DNA of 64,000 nucleotides from Palaemon carinicauda (lineage: Eukaryota; Arthropoda; Malacostraca; Decapoda; Palaemonidae): positions 319,323,073-319,387,072 of the forward strand of contig NC_090725.1 in the NCBI RefSeq assembly GCF_036898095.1, in the 5' to 3' direction. Below, one piece after another: positions 19,628 through 32,068 of the stretch. The notes beneath the pieces were generated by a model, which saw only the letters and a list, made by a program, of their open reading frames with translations, did no database searches and had not been told where the DNA came from. Within the stretch, counting starts at the first letter, position 1, and every line of letters starts with the position of its first letter. Made by a program: the position numbers and the translations under genes.

Positions 19628-21365
19628 GTTCGTTCAGAGCTCGCTCCAAAATATGCAGTACATCTCCTCCAGACAATAGGCGCAAGACTGTCACGTTTTT
19701 GGCAGTCTTGGAAGAGAAGAGGGGCGGACATCTGGTCCCTCTCAGTCATCAAGGAAGGATACAAGATCCCCCTTCTGAAGAAGCCTCCTCTCTCAGATAC
19801 TCCGCTAGCCTTAGTAGCGCAGTACACAGATCCGGGGAAACAGAAGGCCCTCCTAGATCTAGTCGACCAAATGCTAGACAAAGGAGCGATAGAACCGGTT
19901 CGAGATCTATCCTCCCCAGGCTTTTACAATCGCCTGTTTCTAGTGCCCAAGAACTTGGGTGGTTGGAGACCCGTCCTGGATGTCAGCTCTCTGAACGTCT
20001 TCGTGGAGAAGACGAAGTTCTCCATGGAGACGACTCAGTCTGTGCCGGCATCAGTACGTCCAGGGGACTGGATGGTGTGTCTCGATTTACAGGACGCGTA
20101 TTTTCACGTCCCCATCCATCCGACTTCAAGGAAGTACCTGAGATTTGTAATCCAGGGCAAGTGCTTCCAGTTCAGAGCGCTTTGCTTCGGTCTCAGCACG
20201 GCTCCTCAAGTCTTCACCAGGATAATGGCGAATGTGGCAGGCTGGCTGCATCAAGAGGGGATAAGGGTATCTTTTTATCTGGACGATTGGCTGATACGTT
20301 CACGATCGAAGGAGAAAGTCTGGAGGATCTACGAAAGACTTTTATGATGGCTCAAAATCTAGGCCTGGTCATCAACAGGGACAAGTCTCAGACCAAGCAG
20401 AATTAGACTATTCTCTATTTGTGGATAGTTCTGAATTCAGTTCTTTTTCGGGCTTCTCCCTCTCAGGAAAGACAGACCAAATGTCTCGAAAAGGTCCGAA
20501 GTTTCCTGGATAAGAAGAGGTGCTCAGTGAAGGAGTGCATGAGTTTGCTGGGAACTCTCTCCTCACTCGAGCAGTTTGTCTCACTGGGGAGACTCCATCT
20601 AAGGCTTCTACAGCACTTACTTTCAAAGATGTGGAACAGGAAGACTCCTTCTTCTTCCCTATTCCAGCTGAGGTCAAGGATCTTCTGAAGTGGTGGCTGG
20701 ATCCAGCCTTGTTGGGGGAAGGGATCTCCCTGTACAAGAAGAACCCAGACCTAGTGTTGTTTTCAGATGCGTCAGAGTCAGGTTGGGGAGCAACACTAGG
20801 AAGCAAGGAGGTATCAGGCTCTTGGGAAGGAAGTCAGTTGGGGTGGCACATCAACAACAAGGAGCTGATGGCCATTCTTCTAGGGCTAAAGGCCTTCAAC
20901 GACTCGGTGTCAGGGAAGATTGTGGAGGTCAACTCAGACAACACCACAGCTCTTGCGTACATCAGGAAGCAAGGGGGGACTCACACTCTCTCTGTTCGAA
21001 ACAGCAAGGGAGCTCCTTCTTTGGTCGAAGGAGAACAAGGTAGATCTGCTGACGAGATTTGTACAGGGACAGAGGAATGTGAGGGCAGACATGCTCAGCA
21101 GGAAAGGGCAGGTTCTTCCCACAGAATGGACCCTCAACCAACAGGTCCGTCAGTCTCTGAAGGCTGTGGGAGAGACCCTTAATAGATCTTTTTGCCTCCA
21201 ACCTGAACAAGAGGATCCCCAACTATTGCTCCCTGGTTCCGGACGAGGAGGCAATAGCGGTGGACGCCTTTTTGATGGATTGGATGGGGATGGACACATG
21301 CCTTTCCCCCGTTCAAGATCATCAATCTGGTCGTCAGGAAATTCGCCCTCCTCGATTCGGGAAGA
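19628..21365 (+). pseudogene. DIRS B reverse transcriptase/RNase H (pol), broken
   Basis: One frame is open from 19628 to 20347, beginning just after the gag stop, with no ATG at its front. RT motifs: GYKIPL, LGGWRPVLDVSSLN, LDLQDAYFHVPIH, CFGLSTAPQVF and FYLDDWLI (catalytic Asp pair near 20280). After a frameshift near 20345, RNase H follows in another frame: LFSDASESGWGA, NNKELMAIL and NSDNTTALAYI (about 20755-20965). Then come ADMLSR and a VDLFAS-like block (IDLFASNLNKRIPNYC, about 21180-21230), which is usual downstream of RNase H in DIRS pol. Several frame changes make it non-functional. Confidence 0.8.
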
Positions 21366-22453
21366 ATGATCTTGGTAGCTTCATTCTGGCCAACGAGAGA
21401 ATGGTTTACAGAAGTTGTGGACATGTTGATGGAGTTTACAAGAAACCTTCCTGCAAGTCCAAAGCTGTTCAGACAACACCACTTCGAGAGGTATCATCAA
21501 ATCCCCCTTGCTCTCAAACTGACTGCCTTCAGACTATCGAGAAGCTTGTCAGAACGAGAGGATTTTCGGCGCAAGCGTTAAAGCTATCACCAGAGCGAGG
21601 AGGGTCTCTTCACAGAGAGTCTACCAATCCAAGTGGGAGACTTTTAGAGCTTGGTGTAGGAAGCACAAGGTTTCCTCATCCACTACCTCTGTGAGCCAGA
21701 TTGCTGATTTTTTTGCTGTACTTCAGGCAGGACACTAAGCTGGCAGTATCCACAATCAAAGGGTACATAAGCATGCTCTCTACAGTCTGTCGACATAGAG
21801 GCTTAGATTTGTCTCGCGATAAGGACTTGCATGACCTCGTGAAGTCTTCTGAGACAACCAAACAGGTTCAGTTAAAGCCCCCTTCTTGGAGCCTTGATGT
21901 TGTTCTTAAATTTCTTTGCACCAAGAGATTTGAACCCATCTCACAAGCTTCTCTTAGAGAGGTTACGAAGAAAACCCTCTTCCTTATGGCCCTAGCCACA
22001 GCTAAAAGGGCCAGTGAGGTCCATGAAATTGAAAAACAGGTAGGCTTCAATCACCATGGAGCGGTTTGTGCCTTAAGAATGGATTTCCTCGCCAATAACG
22101 AGAACCCTTCAAAGCCCTGGCCAAGGACTTTTGAGGTTCCTAACCTAACTAACCTAGTGGGTCAAGAGCAAGAGAGGCTCCTCTGTCCAGTTAGAGCCCT
22201 CAAAGCTTACCTGTCTCACACTAAGAATGTGAGAGGCTCTTCTAGCTCCTTGGGGTGTACGGTGAAAGATCCGCAAAAGCCCCTTTCAAAGAACGCTTTG
22301 TCTTTTTTCCTGAGGGAAGTTATAAGAGAAGCGCATCTCTTGTGTGAGGAAGAACACTTTGGCCTTTTGAAAGTGCAGGCTCACGAAGTGAGAGCCATTG
22401 CGACTTCACTTGCTTATCGCAAGAACATGTCGGTCAGACAAATTATGGATGTA

Positions 22454-22605
22454 CAGTGAACCCTCGCTACTTCGCGGTTCGACCATCGCGGATTCACCAC
22501 TTCGCGGATTTTTTCCATAACCCATATATATACAGTAATATATATATATATATGTATGCATGTATTTATGTATATATGTAGGTATGTATATGTGTATACA
22601 TATAA

Positions 22606-22685
<80 letters not shown>

Positions 22686-23092
22686 AAAGTAGGAAGATGT
22701 GATGTAGTTCTAAGGGAAAAGTATGGGAAATATGTCTGGGTAATAAGCAAAGCTCTACCTCCAGTTTGTTTCTACATTATGATCAGAGATAAATGTAAAC
22801 AAAACATTGGTTGCCATTTTTTATCGTGCTTTTTAGCATGTTTAGGAAATGCATGATATAAAATCACCTTTAATATTTGTGCCTGTTTTAGTTTAGGGTA
22901 CTGTAGTACATGCATTAAGTGTTCTGTACATTAAAGGGTAGTTTGTTAACAGTACTACGTACAAGGGAAGGTTTTAAAAGTCTGAATATACATGTTGAAT
23001 AAATAGGTAAATATGGTGTCACTACTTCGCAGATTTTCACCTATCGCGGCCGCGACTGGAACCTATCTACCGCGATAAACGAGGGTTCACTG
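22454..23092. mobile_element. pogo/Tigger-type non-autonomous element, 639 bp
   Basis: Inverted ends start CAGTGAACCCTCG on both sides and are flanked by TA (22452-22453 and 23093-23094). Inner terminal parts share ttcgcgg/tatcgcgg words. TA duplication with CAGT-type ends fits the Tc1/mariner superfamily, pogo/Tigger branch. The interior holds (TA)n, (AC)n and no transposase, so it needs a helper. Confidence 0.8.
22637..22683 (+). repeat. (AC)n/(TA)n microsatellite within the pogo-type element
   Basis: The AC repeat at about 22615-22637 runs into TA repeats ending at 22683. The open frames spanning it are artefacts. Confidence 0.9.
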
Positions 23093-23228
23093 TAACGTTC
23101 TGGGGAAGCACGCCTCTCATTACCTCAGAGAGGTGAGAGTGGATTATGAGAAATGCTATACCTTGGGCCCATACATAGCTATGGCTTCTGTATTAGGCAA
23201 AGGAGTTACTACCTCCCCTCAACCTTAG

Positions 23229-23630
23229 TTTTTATATGCCTGTGTGTGGGTTGGTGTTTTTAATGGTTGTCTGAGGACGTTGACTTGTGGTACAGTCACC
23301 TCAGTCTAGATAGATAATTGATATCTACTTTGCAAGGTTAGGTGGTTGGTTTTTGTAAGGTTGCCGTTTTTAATTTATAGGTAGTAGGTAGTCCTAAAGT
23401 CTAGTCAGAATGTTGGTCTCACCCCGTTGACAGACTCGATTGAGTGGTTTCAGTATTGCAGGTCCCATCCTGGCTGACACTCCTAAGGAAAAGCGACTCA
23501 AGAGGCAGGAACCTTTGAAGTCAGCTACCTTAGCAGGTAAGGAATCAAGGTGTTTTTTATCCTACAACTTTTTTGTTGTTTCCCCAACGATGTTTACTGT
23601 CTATCACCCTCCTCCAAGTGTGTGAATCGG

Positions 23631-23631
<1 letters not shown>
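23229..23631 (+). other. DIRS B 3' untranslated region
   Basis: Sequence between the recombinase end and the TA-rich part of the internal complementary region. No gene. The small frame 23440-23625 has no recognisable features. Confidence 0.6.

Positions 23632-23717
<86 letters not shown>
23632..23717 (+). repeat. (TA)n microsatellite, about 86 bp
   Basis: Uninterrupted TA dinucleotides lie directly before the complement of the element's left end. The terminal repeats also contain short (TA)n, so this is an expansion of that part of the internal complementary region. Confidence 0.95.
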
Positions 23718-23718
<1 letters not shown>

Positions 23719-23806
23719 CTGCCAGGTAAGTTCTATTCATAAAAATGGAGTTTTTATGATAAAACAAAGTTTTATGAATACTTACCTGGCAGTTATATAT
23801 ATATAT
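23716..23806 (+). repeat. Internal complementary region of DIRS B
   Basis: aactgccaggtaagttctat plus tcataaaaa complements the left end. ggagtttttatgat, aaagttttatgaat and acttacctggcagttat complement the right end. The junction is near 23745. Confidence 0.88.
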
Positions 23807-24052
23807 TCTAAGGCCCACCCACCTACCCTCAGGAGACAGGTCGGGCATAGATGATCTGAAGAACAGAAAACAGGAATGATTCCAAGTACCGCCCTGTAAG
23901 GGTTGTTAACTACCTAACTGCACAACCACCACAAGGCGGTTGCCGCAATTTTTGAAAAATTCTGCCGAAAGTCAGAGACTATAGCTATAAATTATATTTA
24001 TATAACTGCCAGGTAAGTATTCATAAAACTTTGTTATATCATAAAAACTCCA
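23807..24052 (+). repeat. Right inverted terminal repeat of DIRS B
   Basis: Inverted copy of 16666-16845. It ends near 24052 in cataaaaactcca. The inner 23807-23840 part (ggcccacccacctaccctc) is not in the left repeat. Confidence 0.85.
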
Positions 24053-24380
24053 TATTAGATTGAGGTCAAATTGACTTTTAAGTAAGTTAAAATTGAATTA
24101 GTCCTTTTATGGGTTATGATAGTTTTGATGGATTATGATATTAATGGATTGCATTAGGACAGGTAAGTTTATGGATTGATAAGATTTAATTTAAATGAAA
24201 ATCTGTTTCATGATAGTTATTTAAGGCAGAATTTTCTTGGTAGTAGATTATAGTAAGATTATCTTCCTTGTTTACTACTTTTACAATTTTTAGTTGGACT
24301 GATTCTTGATTTTACCCAATGAAGGGATGTGAAGATAAGTACTCTTGTTTTAAGACTAAAGTATTATTGGATTACTAATG
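24053..24380. other. AT-rich spacer, no gene seen
   Basis: Simple AT-rich sequence with the words ggattatgat and ttatggattga. Nothing recognisable. Confidence 0.4.
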
Positions 24381-24389
24381 AATTAAGGC

Positions 24390-25001
24390 GAGATTTGATT
24401 GTCCATACATTCTTACACAAATACAAACCCTCATCCTGCAATAGGAGTATATCGGTTCTTTCGCTTTGCCTACACAGACACCGAATAGTCTGGCCTATTC
24501 TTTACAGATTCTCCTCTGTCCTCATACACCTGACAACACTGAGATTGCCAAATAATTAATCTTCACCCAAAGGTTTAACTATTGCACTTTAATTGTTCAG
24601 TGGCTACTTTCTTCTTAGTAATGGTAGAAGAGAGACTTCAGCTATGGTAAGCATCTCTTCTAGGAGGAGAACACTCGAAAATCAAACCATTGTTCTCTAG
24701 TCTTGGGTAGTGCCATAGCGTCTGTACCATGGTCTTTCACTGTCTTGGGTTAGAGTTCTGTTGCTTGAGGGTACACTCGACACACTGTTCCATCTAGTTT
24801 TTCTTCCTCTTGTTTTATTAAAGTTTTATAGTTTGTAGAGGAAATATTTATTTTGATGTTACTCTTAAAATATTTTATTTTTCCTTATTTCCTTTCCTGA
24901 CTGGGCTATTTTCCTTGTTGGGGCCCCTGGGCTTATAGCATCTTGCTTTTCCAACTAGGGTTGTAGCTTAGCATTTAATAATAATAATAATAATAATGAT
25001 G

Positions 25002-25045
<44 letters not shown>

Positions 25046-25046
25046 C
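24390..25046 (+). mobile_element. LINE-like 3' tail ending in (AAT)n
   Basis: The segment with gtagtgccatagc, ccatggtctttcactgtctt, ttgagggtacactcg, tgggctattttccttgttgg and ttttccaactagggttgtag followed by (AAT)n (24976-25045) matches, from memory, a very common decapod dispersed repeat that behaves like a non-LTR retrotransposon 3' end. No reverse transcriptase precedes it, so this would be a 5'-truncated copy. The clade is not assigned. Confidence 0.55.
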
Positions 25047-25099
25047 TTGACTGGAACTCTGCTTTTAACATTTATAATGAGGTGTTGGTAGTTACTATA

Positions 25100-26250
25100 T
25101 GATTGAAGCGACACCCTCTAAGGATGATATCACGAAAGGGAGATCTTCACAAGATTGGCAGTTGCTGCAAGGATGGCTCGCTGTTCACACAATGATTCCT
25201 TGATGGTCACCTTCCTGGTTATACATTCTCCATACCAGGATATCAAATCTATCAAAGGACCCTTCTGAGAGGACAGCACGAGCTGTTCAGCAATACAGTG
25301 AAGAGGGGTCAAGGGAGACTGCAGATCCTATAATCTCCAACCAAGGTGCTCTCTCTAGCAGAGGCAAAGAATCTGGAAACTGTGTCAATCTTAGTCAAGG
25401 CCTTATATCTAATCATGTTCCTGAAGGATCGAGTCCTTCTCCCTTTCCAATTGACATAAGGATCATGATATTAACCCATGGCATCTAGGTGGAGGTAATG
25501 GGCTCCAAGAGCATTATCTTCTCTTCATCCAGGACTACTGGTATAAAAGTCACCTCCATGACCATTCTGCAAGCAATGTCCTGGCTGGACCATTAGGCGA
25601 GTGTTGAATCATATTTTGCTTCTCAGAACTTGAATGACTCTTAGAAAAAAAGGAATTTTACATACTTGGTCTTGTCCAGAGCAAAAGCTGTTACATCTGT
25701 GCTATGGACAGTCAACTGTGCTATAGGTATTCACCTAAGCCATCTCACCAGTATTAGCTTGTGCACATGCCAAGGTCATTCATTTTCTGAGGCAACCCTA
25801 TGACTGACTAATACGCATCTCCAGTGGAGAGAGACTTCTTGCCTTTTGTCACATATTGGGAGAAGTCCAGTCTTTTAAACCCAAGCAGAGGATGGAGTTA
25901 TCTGGAAAGGTTAATATATACAAAAAAAGCAGTAAAGATTGCTCCGACACCTCTCATCCCTGGAGAAGATAGTACCTCATGCGTGACTCTATCAGCCGGC
26001 CTTCCAATAGTATGAGAAGGCGCACTGGTTGGCAGGGACCGACTCCTCTCAACAGCTAATTCCAGTTGACTAAAAAGGAAGGGAGGTTCTAGCCTGGTGA
26101 CTCTTGGACAAGAATCTCCTCAAAGGAATTCCCTGGGAGTACCCTCTTCCAAAAATGCTTCTCCACGAATTCATTAAAGGAGGGATATGGTGTATACCTA
26201 AGGGACAAGACAGTCTAAGGATGTTCATCAGAGGAGGAGAAAAGCTTCGG
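25100..26250 (+). pseudogene. Old DIRS-like gag/pol remnant (F)
   Basis: Heavily decayed. Around 25558-25596 one frame reads MTILQAMSWLDH, resembling the gag block CAMQATSWLDIW of A and C. Around 26090-26170, reading across a stop, the sequence gives LLDKNLLKGIP, resembling the linker before RNase H in DIRS pol. Between these lies the gag-like Ser/Pro-rich part, and the frame at 25824-26015 is probably a piece of it. No terminal repeats or internal complementary region were found. This rests on short matches only. Confidence 0.4.
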
Positions 26251-28380
26251 AGAATTCATGTTTATTTACTATCCATTGAATAAAATTAAAGGATTAGGAC
26301 TATTGGAGCTCCTATTACTCTTTGTTAGTATTTAGAATATAATGCAGTACTTTTCCATTTTACAAGATTTACTTTCGATTGCAATTATAAATGTCATGGA
26401 CAAGTCTAATTTGTTATTATTTCCACTTTTATATTTATAGCATTAAAATATTCCATATACACTATAGTTTATCATACAAAATATTCTAATAAAATTATAT
26501 ATATGATATTGAAGTGCGTATAAAATATTGCAATAAAGACATATATCTGTACGATTAACATTTTTTTATTCATTTTTCAGACTAGAATCATCAAACCAGC
26601 AAAAAAATTATAGTCCTGTGTAAAAACAGGATATTGTACTGCAATTATCCACTATTGATATCAAGATGAAGACCAACAGCGAATATGGGATTTTCTACAG
26701 AAAATAAAAGAATTTCTAATTTCACAAGTACTGAATCGTCTTAATAGAAGTGGATACTCTCTATAATCGAAATTTTCTGAAGCATTGAACTTAGTGAGAA
26801 GTATCATTGTAGGCTACAAATATCTTGAAATGCTCAATTGTCCAGAGTTATTTAGATTTTATGAGGTTATCTGTTACAATGGTCACTCCATTTGTATCGC
26901 ATACATTAGGTTCAACAGTAACCACTAAATGAAAAGGGTACATTGAATAAGTAATATAAAAATTATATTACCAGACTGTTTCAAGTTTATCAAAGTGTAT
27001 TTCTGGAAGCCGTACATTTGTTTTTTTAGCTATTAACTTTTACATAATCTAGTAATAAGTACAGTATTCGGTCTTAATCTTCACAAAAGTCAGTGAATAT
27101 AAAGCAAATGTAAGTAAGTTTTTAATTCTATGCATCTTTCCGCTAAAAATCCAAAATAGCTTGAAAATTAGGTCTAGAACTACATTCATGATCTTGTTTG
27201 CCTCTAAAATTCATACTGCAGTTTCCTAATTATTATTTGATATTAAACTAACACAATCATTCGTTTGGTTGCTTAAAACTAGTTCCTAAATATGAATATA
27301 CTAAACGTATATGGATTCCTCTTACCTCCTGAAATTATTATCCCGAATTGTTAATAAATAATGTCAAATATTGTTTTTATGTATAATTTTGAATATATTT
27401 TTTAAGAGGGAATTTGGTATTAACAAGCGATTAGACCATCAAATGTAAATTGAGGGTGGAGTTCTTCCTTGGAAATTTCCTGTTCGTGTCTTTAATTTTC
27501 ATTAATTATCTGTTAAATTTAATGTCAATATCCTCTGGAATTTTTATTATATTTTTATAATTGTGTAAACTACTGTAAACAAGTTATTTAAATGCGTGAC
27601 TGAAGGGAAGTTTATATTTATCTGTTTAGTAATTGATTTAAATTTATTCTACAATCCTTATATTAAAGTACATTTAATTATATGTGGATATAACCTCCAA
27701 CTAATTATTTTAACTATGAGCATAATTTACTATTCATCTATGTATAACATTTCATCTCTTGTCTTTCCTGATTATCATCCAAATATTAACAGTTAGCCTT
27801 GAATTTTCTTCTACACATTGTCGAATCAATAGTAGGCCCATTTTCTCTTAAAAGGTATGAGCAGATATGCTTAAGATAGTAGATATTGAACAAAATAAGT
27901 TTAGCTCTAATTAGCCATCTTGCCATTGCTGCTGTCATTTTTTTTTCTGGGGGGGGGGGGGGGGGGGGTTTGTTTAAGGTGAGAATAGCTTATCATGCAC
28001 TAGCAATAAGTATTGGTGTTATAGATATACTTGATAAGTAAAGAAATATTTTTTGGGATGATTTCAGCTTATATTATTTTAAATAACCATCGAATTTCCT
28101 TCCCTCTTGCAATCTTGAAAAGTATTCTGCTTAACTGAAAATCTATATAAGCCCCTAGTCCTAGAATTATTTTCCTAAGTATTTCAATTAAAGGGAGATC
28201 CAAGTGTGCTCTGTAAAGATTTAAATCTTTATTATTTAAAAGGGTTTACATATTTTGCGAGCAACATACGTTACCTTGGGTATCTGGAAGCAAGGAAAGT
28301 CATGAATAACATTTTTAATATCTGTGAATAATCACTGTATTTGTCTTAGATAGTATCACTAAACACTAGAAGGGTAATAT

Positions 28381-28382
<2 letters not shown>
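26251..28382. other. AT-rich non-coding DNA
   Basis: No gene or known repeat family was recognised. A G-run (27950-27968) follows a T-run. The small frame 27596-27796 is a chance frame in AT-rich sequence. Confidence 0.5.

Positions 28383-28434
<52 letters not shown>
28383..28434 (+). repeat. (CT)n microsatellite
   Basis: About 26 uninterrupted CT units. Confidence 0.97.
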
Positions 28435-28435
<1 letters not shown>

Positions 28436-31400
28436 AAATTAAGGTTATATCCACATTCAAGAATAGACATGTTTCAAAATAAGTTTAGGTGGTTTTGAAA
28501 CTTTTTAAGGGTTTCTGCAAGCTTATTTTCTAAACTAAATATCCATTATGTTTAGTGTTAATATTTTTTCCCAAAATATCAGTATTGAAATTATTCTGGT
28601 TACGTATAACATTCCAAATGCTTGTTTGTTGTAGAAGAACCTATTTATTTTCCTTTAATCTAATCAATTTTAATTAGTTTCAAGTCTTTGGAATGACAAA
28701 ATTGCTATTAAATGGATAAAATATCTTGTTAACTGGTTTTAAGGTCTGCATATTCTTTATACAGAAAATGCAATCAACTGCCTTATACTCGAGTCTAGAA
28801 TATAGCCTATATAGTTAGTAACGGTTATAGTTTGTAGTATTTTACATAGATGTATATCAAAAGGTTTTATGAAAGGAAGTAATTTAGCTCGTGTTATCAT
28901 AGTCTGAACAGGAAAGCATCAGTGAAGTAGATTTAAATCAACATTCATGGAATATTTCTTGCCCAAAGTAGATTTTCTAGCATTGGTCCTAATGTAAAAC
29001 TTCAAAATCATTCCTGAAACACTTCATGGAGTAGTTATACCTAATGAAAGACTCAAGATGAATAGTTTGTAAAGAGAAGGGCCAGACATATCTGGTTCAT
29101 GATGCGTTCATTAGGCAAAATTTTAAGGGAATTAGGAAAGGCACCTAAGGCACTTCGGAGGAGGAAAAAATAATCAGGTCATGATCATTTTTTTTAGGAA
29201 AATGGAAGGAATAGTTACCTTAGGGAAGCTTGAGGAAAATAATTATGAATTATGCATTTCTTGAAACAATTTGGCGAATGACTGTGCGATTCCATTTAAC
29301 GTAATATTTTGATGGAGTATCTTGAAGGGTAGTACTTTGGAAGTAGTAAAATGTACAGGTTTAGAGGATAATGTTCGGTTGAAAATTTCACTTGAAATAG
29401 AAATGTAGATTGTATCTTTTAAATCTATCAAAATTAGTTCTATGGGTAGAATTGTTTTTCAAATCTGAAAAAAAATCAAACATATAGGATGTGAATTGAA
29501 TATAGTAATTAAGCAGATATCAAATGCTTAAAACCAGTTGGTTATTTTTTTGTATACAATAAATTACTGTTTTGTCATTTACAGTTTTTTTAGATCAAAT
29601 ATTGATAATTAAAACTTGAGAAGTGAGATACCTATGTATTTGATTTAATGTACTGTACATTAGTTAGACGGATTATTTAAAATACTTTGTTGTAAATAAT
29701 AGGCGCAACTCAGTAATTTCGATTACATAAGAAAAATTGGTGTGGACAAAAATACGCGAAGGTACAAATTATCCTGAATGGCAATTTATGGCAAAGTAGT
29801 TACATACCAATGCTAATGGTATAATTTTATTAACCAAAGTCAGAGGGCCCATCCTTTATATAACAGTAATATGGGTATTACTGACTGGGCCATATACCTT
29901 TACTTATGCACAACATATGTAGCTATACTATTGGCAGTGTATGTCACTTTTCTGCTATAAATATTCATTCAAGACTGTAACCTTTGTATCTTCAAGTATT
30001 TTCGTCCTTGCCAATTATTCTAATGGAATAGATTATTAAGTAGCGTTTATTATTTACAGGATTTGTTTTTGTAATATGCTAAATCTTAAATGGTTTTGAT
30101 TGTTGTTCAATATGGCACGCCACTTGATTGGACTGAATACTTTATTACGGGGATTGTTGGCAATGTGCCCACAGGGATTTTCAAAGAATGGAAAATATCT
30201 CTTAAGTTTCCTTTAAATTTGCTGTGTGTAACAGACCTTTTAAGGAATTTTGTTATGTATACCTTGTAAAGATGATGTTGAACTTCCCTAAACTCATAAG
30301 GTATTTTTACCATAGTCATATATTGTAACATCATACGAATTCCGAAATAAAAAGCATATAAAATATTCAACTTTATTTTAGTATCCATGGTAAATGAATA
30401 GAAAACCGGGCTACATTACTATAGTTTCCCCTGATCTATAAATAGAAAACGTAAAAAAGAAAATGGGATGCCTTGGAGTATTCTCCCTATATTAAACCTC
30501 GTATGGCCGAGTGTTCTCCCTAAACGGCCCCCTACCCCTTCTAGCACCAGAAAATGCCTTATTCCCATTGCAAATGGGCCAAAGACTTATGAAATAGTCC
30601 TCTCTCTTAACTAGTCACTTGTTCATTTGGACTGTCAGTGACCCCCCCCCCCCACAGAGTAGTAGTACCAGTGTTTTATGAATATAAGGTGACAAAGTCA
30701 AGATGGCCGAACTGTATCTCGGGAATTCATTATGGACCAAAGTCCACAAGTTAACACAGCTGTCTGTCAAATAGTATTTTTTCCTTACTAAAGTCATGAT
30801 AAAATAATTAGACCTGTTATATCTATTAGTTAATATTCCTCAAAAGCCTCTTATTTAATGTTGGAGCTACTGAATTAAAATTTTAGGAAAAGTATATCTA
30901 AACGTACTTAAAGCTTCCAATTAACACAATACGGCTAAAGAAAAACTTAGGAATTCGTTAAAAACTTTTATTGTAGAAGATTAAATGCCAAACTTAGACA
31001 GGTTTCAGTGTAATCAGTTTGGTTAATGATGATGGAAATACAAGCAATGTTTAGTCAATAACATATGTATCAAATTCCTGAAGCCTCATTTTTCTGTAAG
31101 CTTTAAACGGCATGGAATCAAAGAAAACTTGACGTTTGTTATGATCAAGCTCATGATTCGACCAAGAAAGACTCTTAGATGAGTCACCCTTCATCGTATA
31201 AGGAGCACTGAATAACAAACCTAGTTTTCTTTGATTTTCCTGTTTCCAGTTTCTTTTTTGAAAAACTGTTGGCGCGTTTGAAGCTCAGCATTTGAGGTTT
31301 TATATTTCAAGATTATGTAAGCAAGTAGTGATTTATCTAATCGAGATAAAATTATTAATAAAAAGAAGGAAATGGAAAGCCCACCAAGGCCATCCCCTTT

Positions 31401-31738
31401 CCCACCTAGTAACCATAACTTAATGCAAAGTTTTTTTCTGACAATGAAATGTTACTAGGCCCTTGAATGCTTTCCTTTTCCTTCTTTTCTTTTTCTTTTT
31501 TTATTAATAATTTTACAGATAATTATATCAGGATTGCAATTTAAAGAGTTCAGAGATATTTTGGAGTTCTTCTGAAGTTAAATGGTAAAAGACCTATCTC
31601 ATTATTTACATTTCTATGACGCAGATTCCAGGGATTGTGGAGTTACGTTATAGACTTCAACAAGACAAAATAATTGATATTCCTAGCTTGGAAAACCAAA
31701 TAAAAACCTTAAATTAATATTAGTCATTTTCAAGCCGT
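28435..31738. other. AT-rich non-coding DNA
   Basis: No gene seen. The minus-strand frame 30107-30388 (93 codons) is the longest in the stretch but has no recognised motif. A C-run lies at about 30642-30652. Confidence 0.45.
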
Positions 31739-31990
31739 TTATGCAATTTCAGAACGATCCATTACTACAGACACCTGAAGCTCACTCAAAAGCAGACAGG
31801 ATTCACAAATGCCAAGTTGCCTCCCTGTCTCGCCCCATTTAATGCATATGATTGAGTCGGGTAAAAGAGAAGAGCCGTGCAAGACTACTGCCCTGACCAT
31901 CCTTGCTACTCCCCCCAGCAGACAGCCAGATCGGACCGAAGTACGCATTCATCTTACACGTGGACACCTAAATCACTTTAGCTGTGTAAT
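31739..31990. other. Local GC-richer island with antisense frames
   Basis: Roughly 250 bp of clearly higher GC inside an AT-rich desert, with frames open on both strands (31739-31948 -, 31809-32054 +). It has no recognised protein motif. It could be a fragment of an unrecognised mobile element or an exon. Confidence 0.35.
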
Positions 31991-32068
31991 AAAGTTCTCG
32001 AAATACAAACCCTATAAACATGAAAGACTTTATAAAGCTAATAACATTATTTAGGAAAGAGTAAACAT

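Larger units (their letters stand above)
21366..23228 (+). pseudogene. DIRS B tyrosine recombinase, interrupted by an insertion
   Basis: The linker and core-binding domain (YQSKWETFRAWC, about 21620-21655; STIKGYISMLSTVC) lead into a catalytic domain with the first Arg in AKRASEVHEIE and the HEVRAIATS box (about 22382-22408). At MDV the reading is cut at 22453 by a 639-bp element. After it the sequence resumes with tgg, two extra bases, then KHASHYLREVRVDYEKC in another frame. The nucleophile Tyr codon is at 23121-23123 and the frame stops at about 23228. An earlier frame change lies near 21700. The three visible catalytic residues are retained, but the gene is split. Confidence 0.8.
16666..24052 (+). 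mobile_element. DIRS-type retrotransposon, copy B (second subfamily)
   Basis: Left inverted terminal repeat, gag, reverse transcriptase/RNase H, tyrosine recombinase, internal complementary region, right inverted terminal repeat. The ends come from the internal complementary region near 23741-23750, where complements of ttttatgaatag (left) and actttgttat...ccat (right) meet. It shares domain order and key motifs with A, C and D, but the nucleotide sequence is strongly diverged. All reading frames are broken, and a pogo-type element splits the recombinase. Confidence 0.86.

Noticed and set aside
23594..23854. Tyr/Ile-repeat proteins over (TA)n
   Set aside because: Low-complexity artefact of the dinucleotide repeat.
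27596..27796. 66-codon hydrophobic frame
   Set aside because: Chance frame in AT-rich DNA, with no splice signals or recognised motif.
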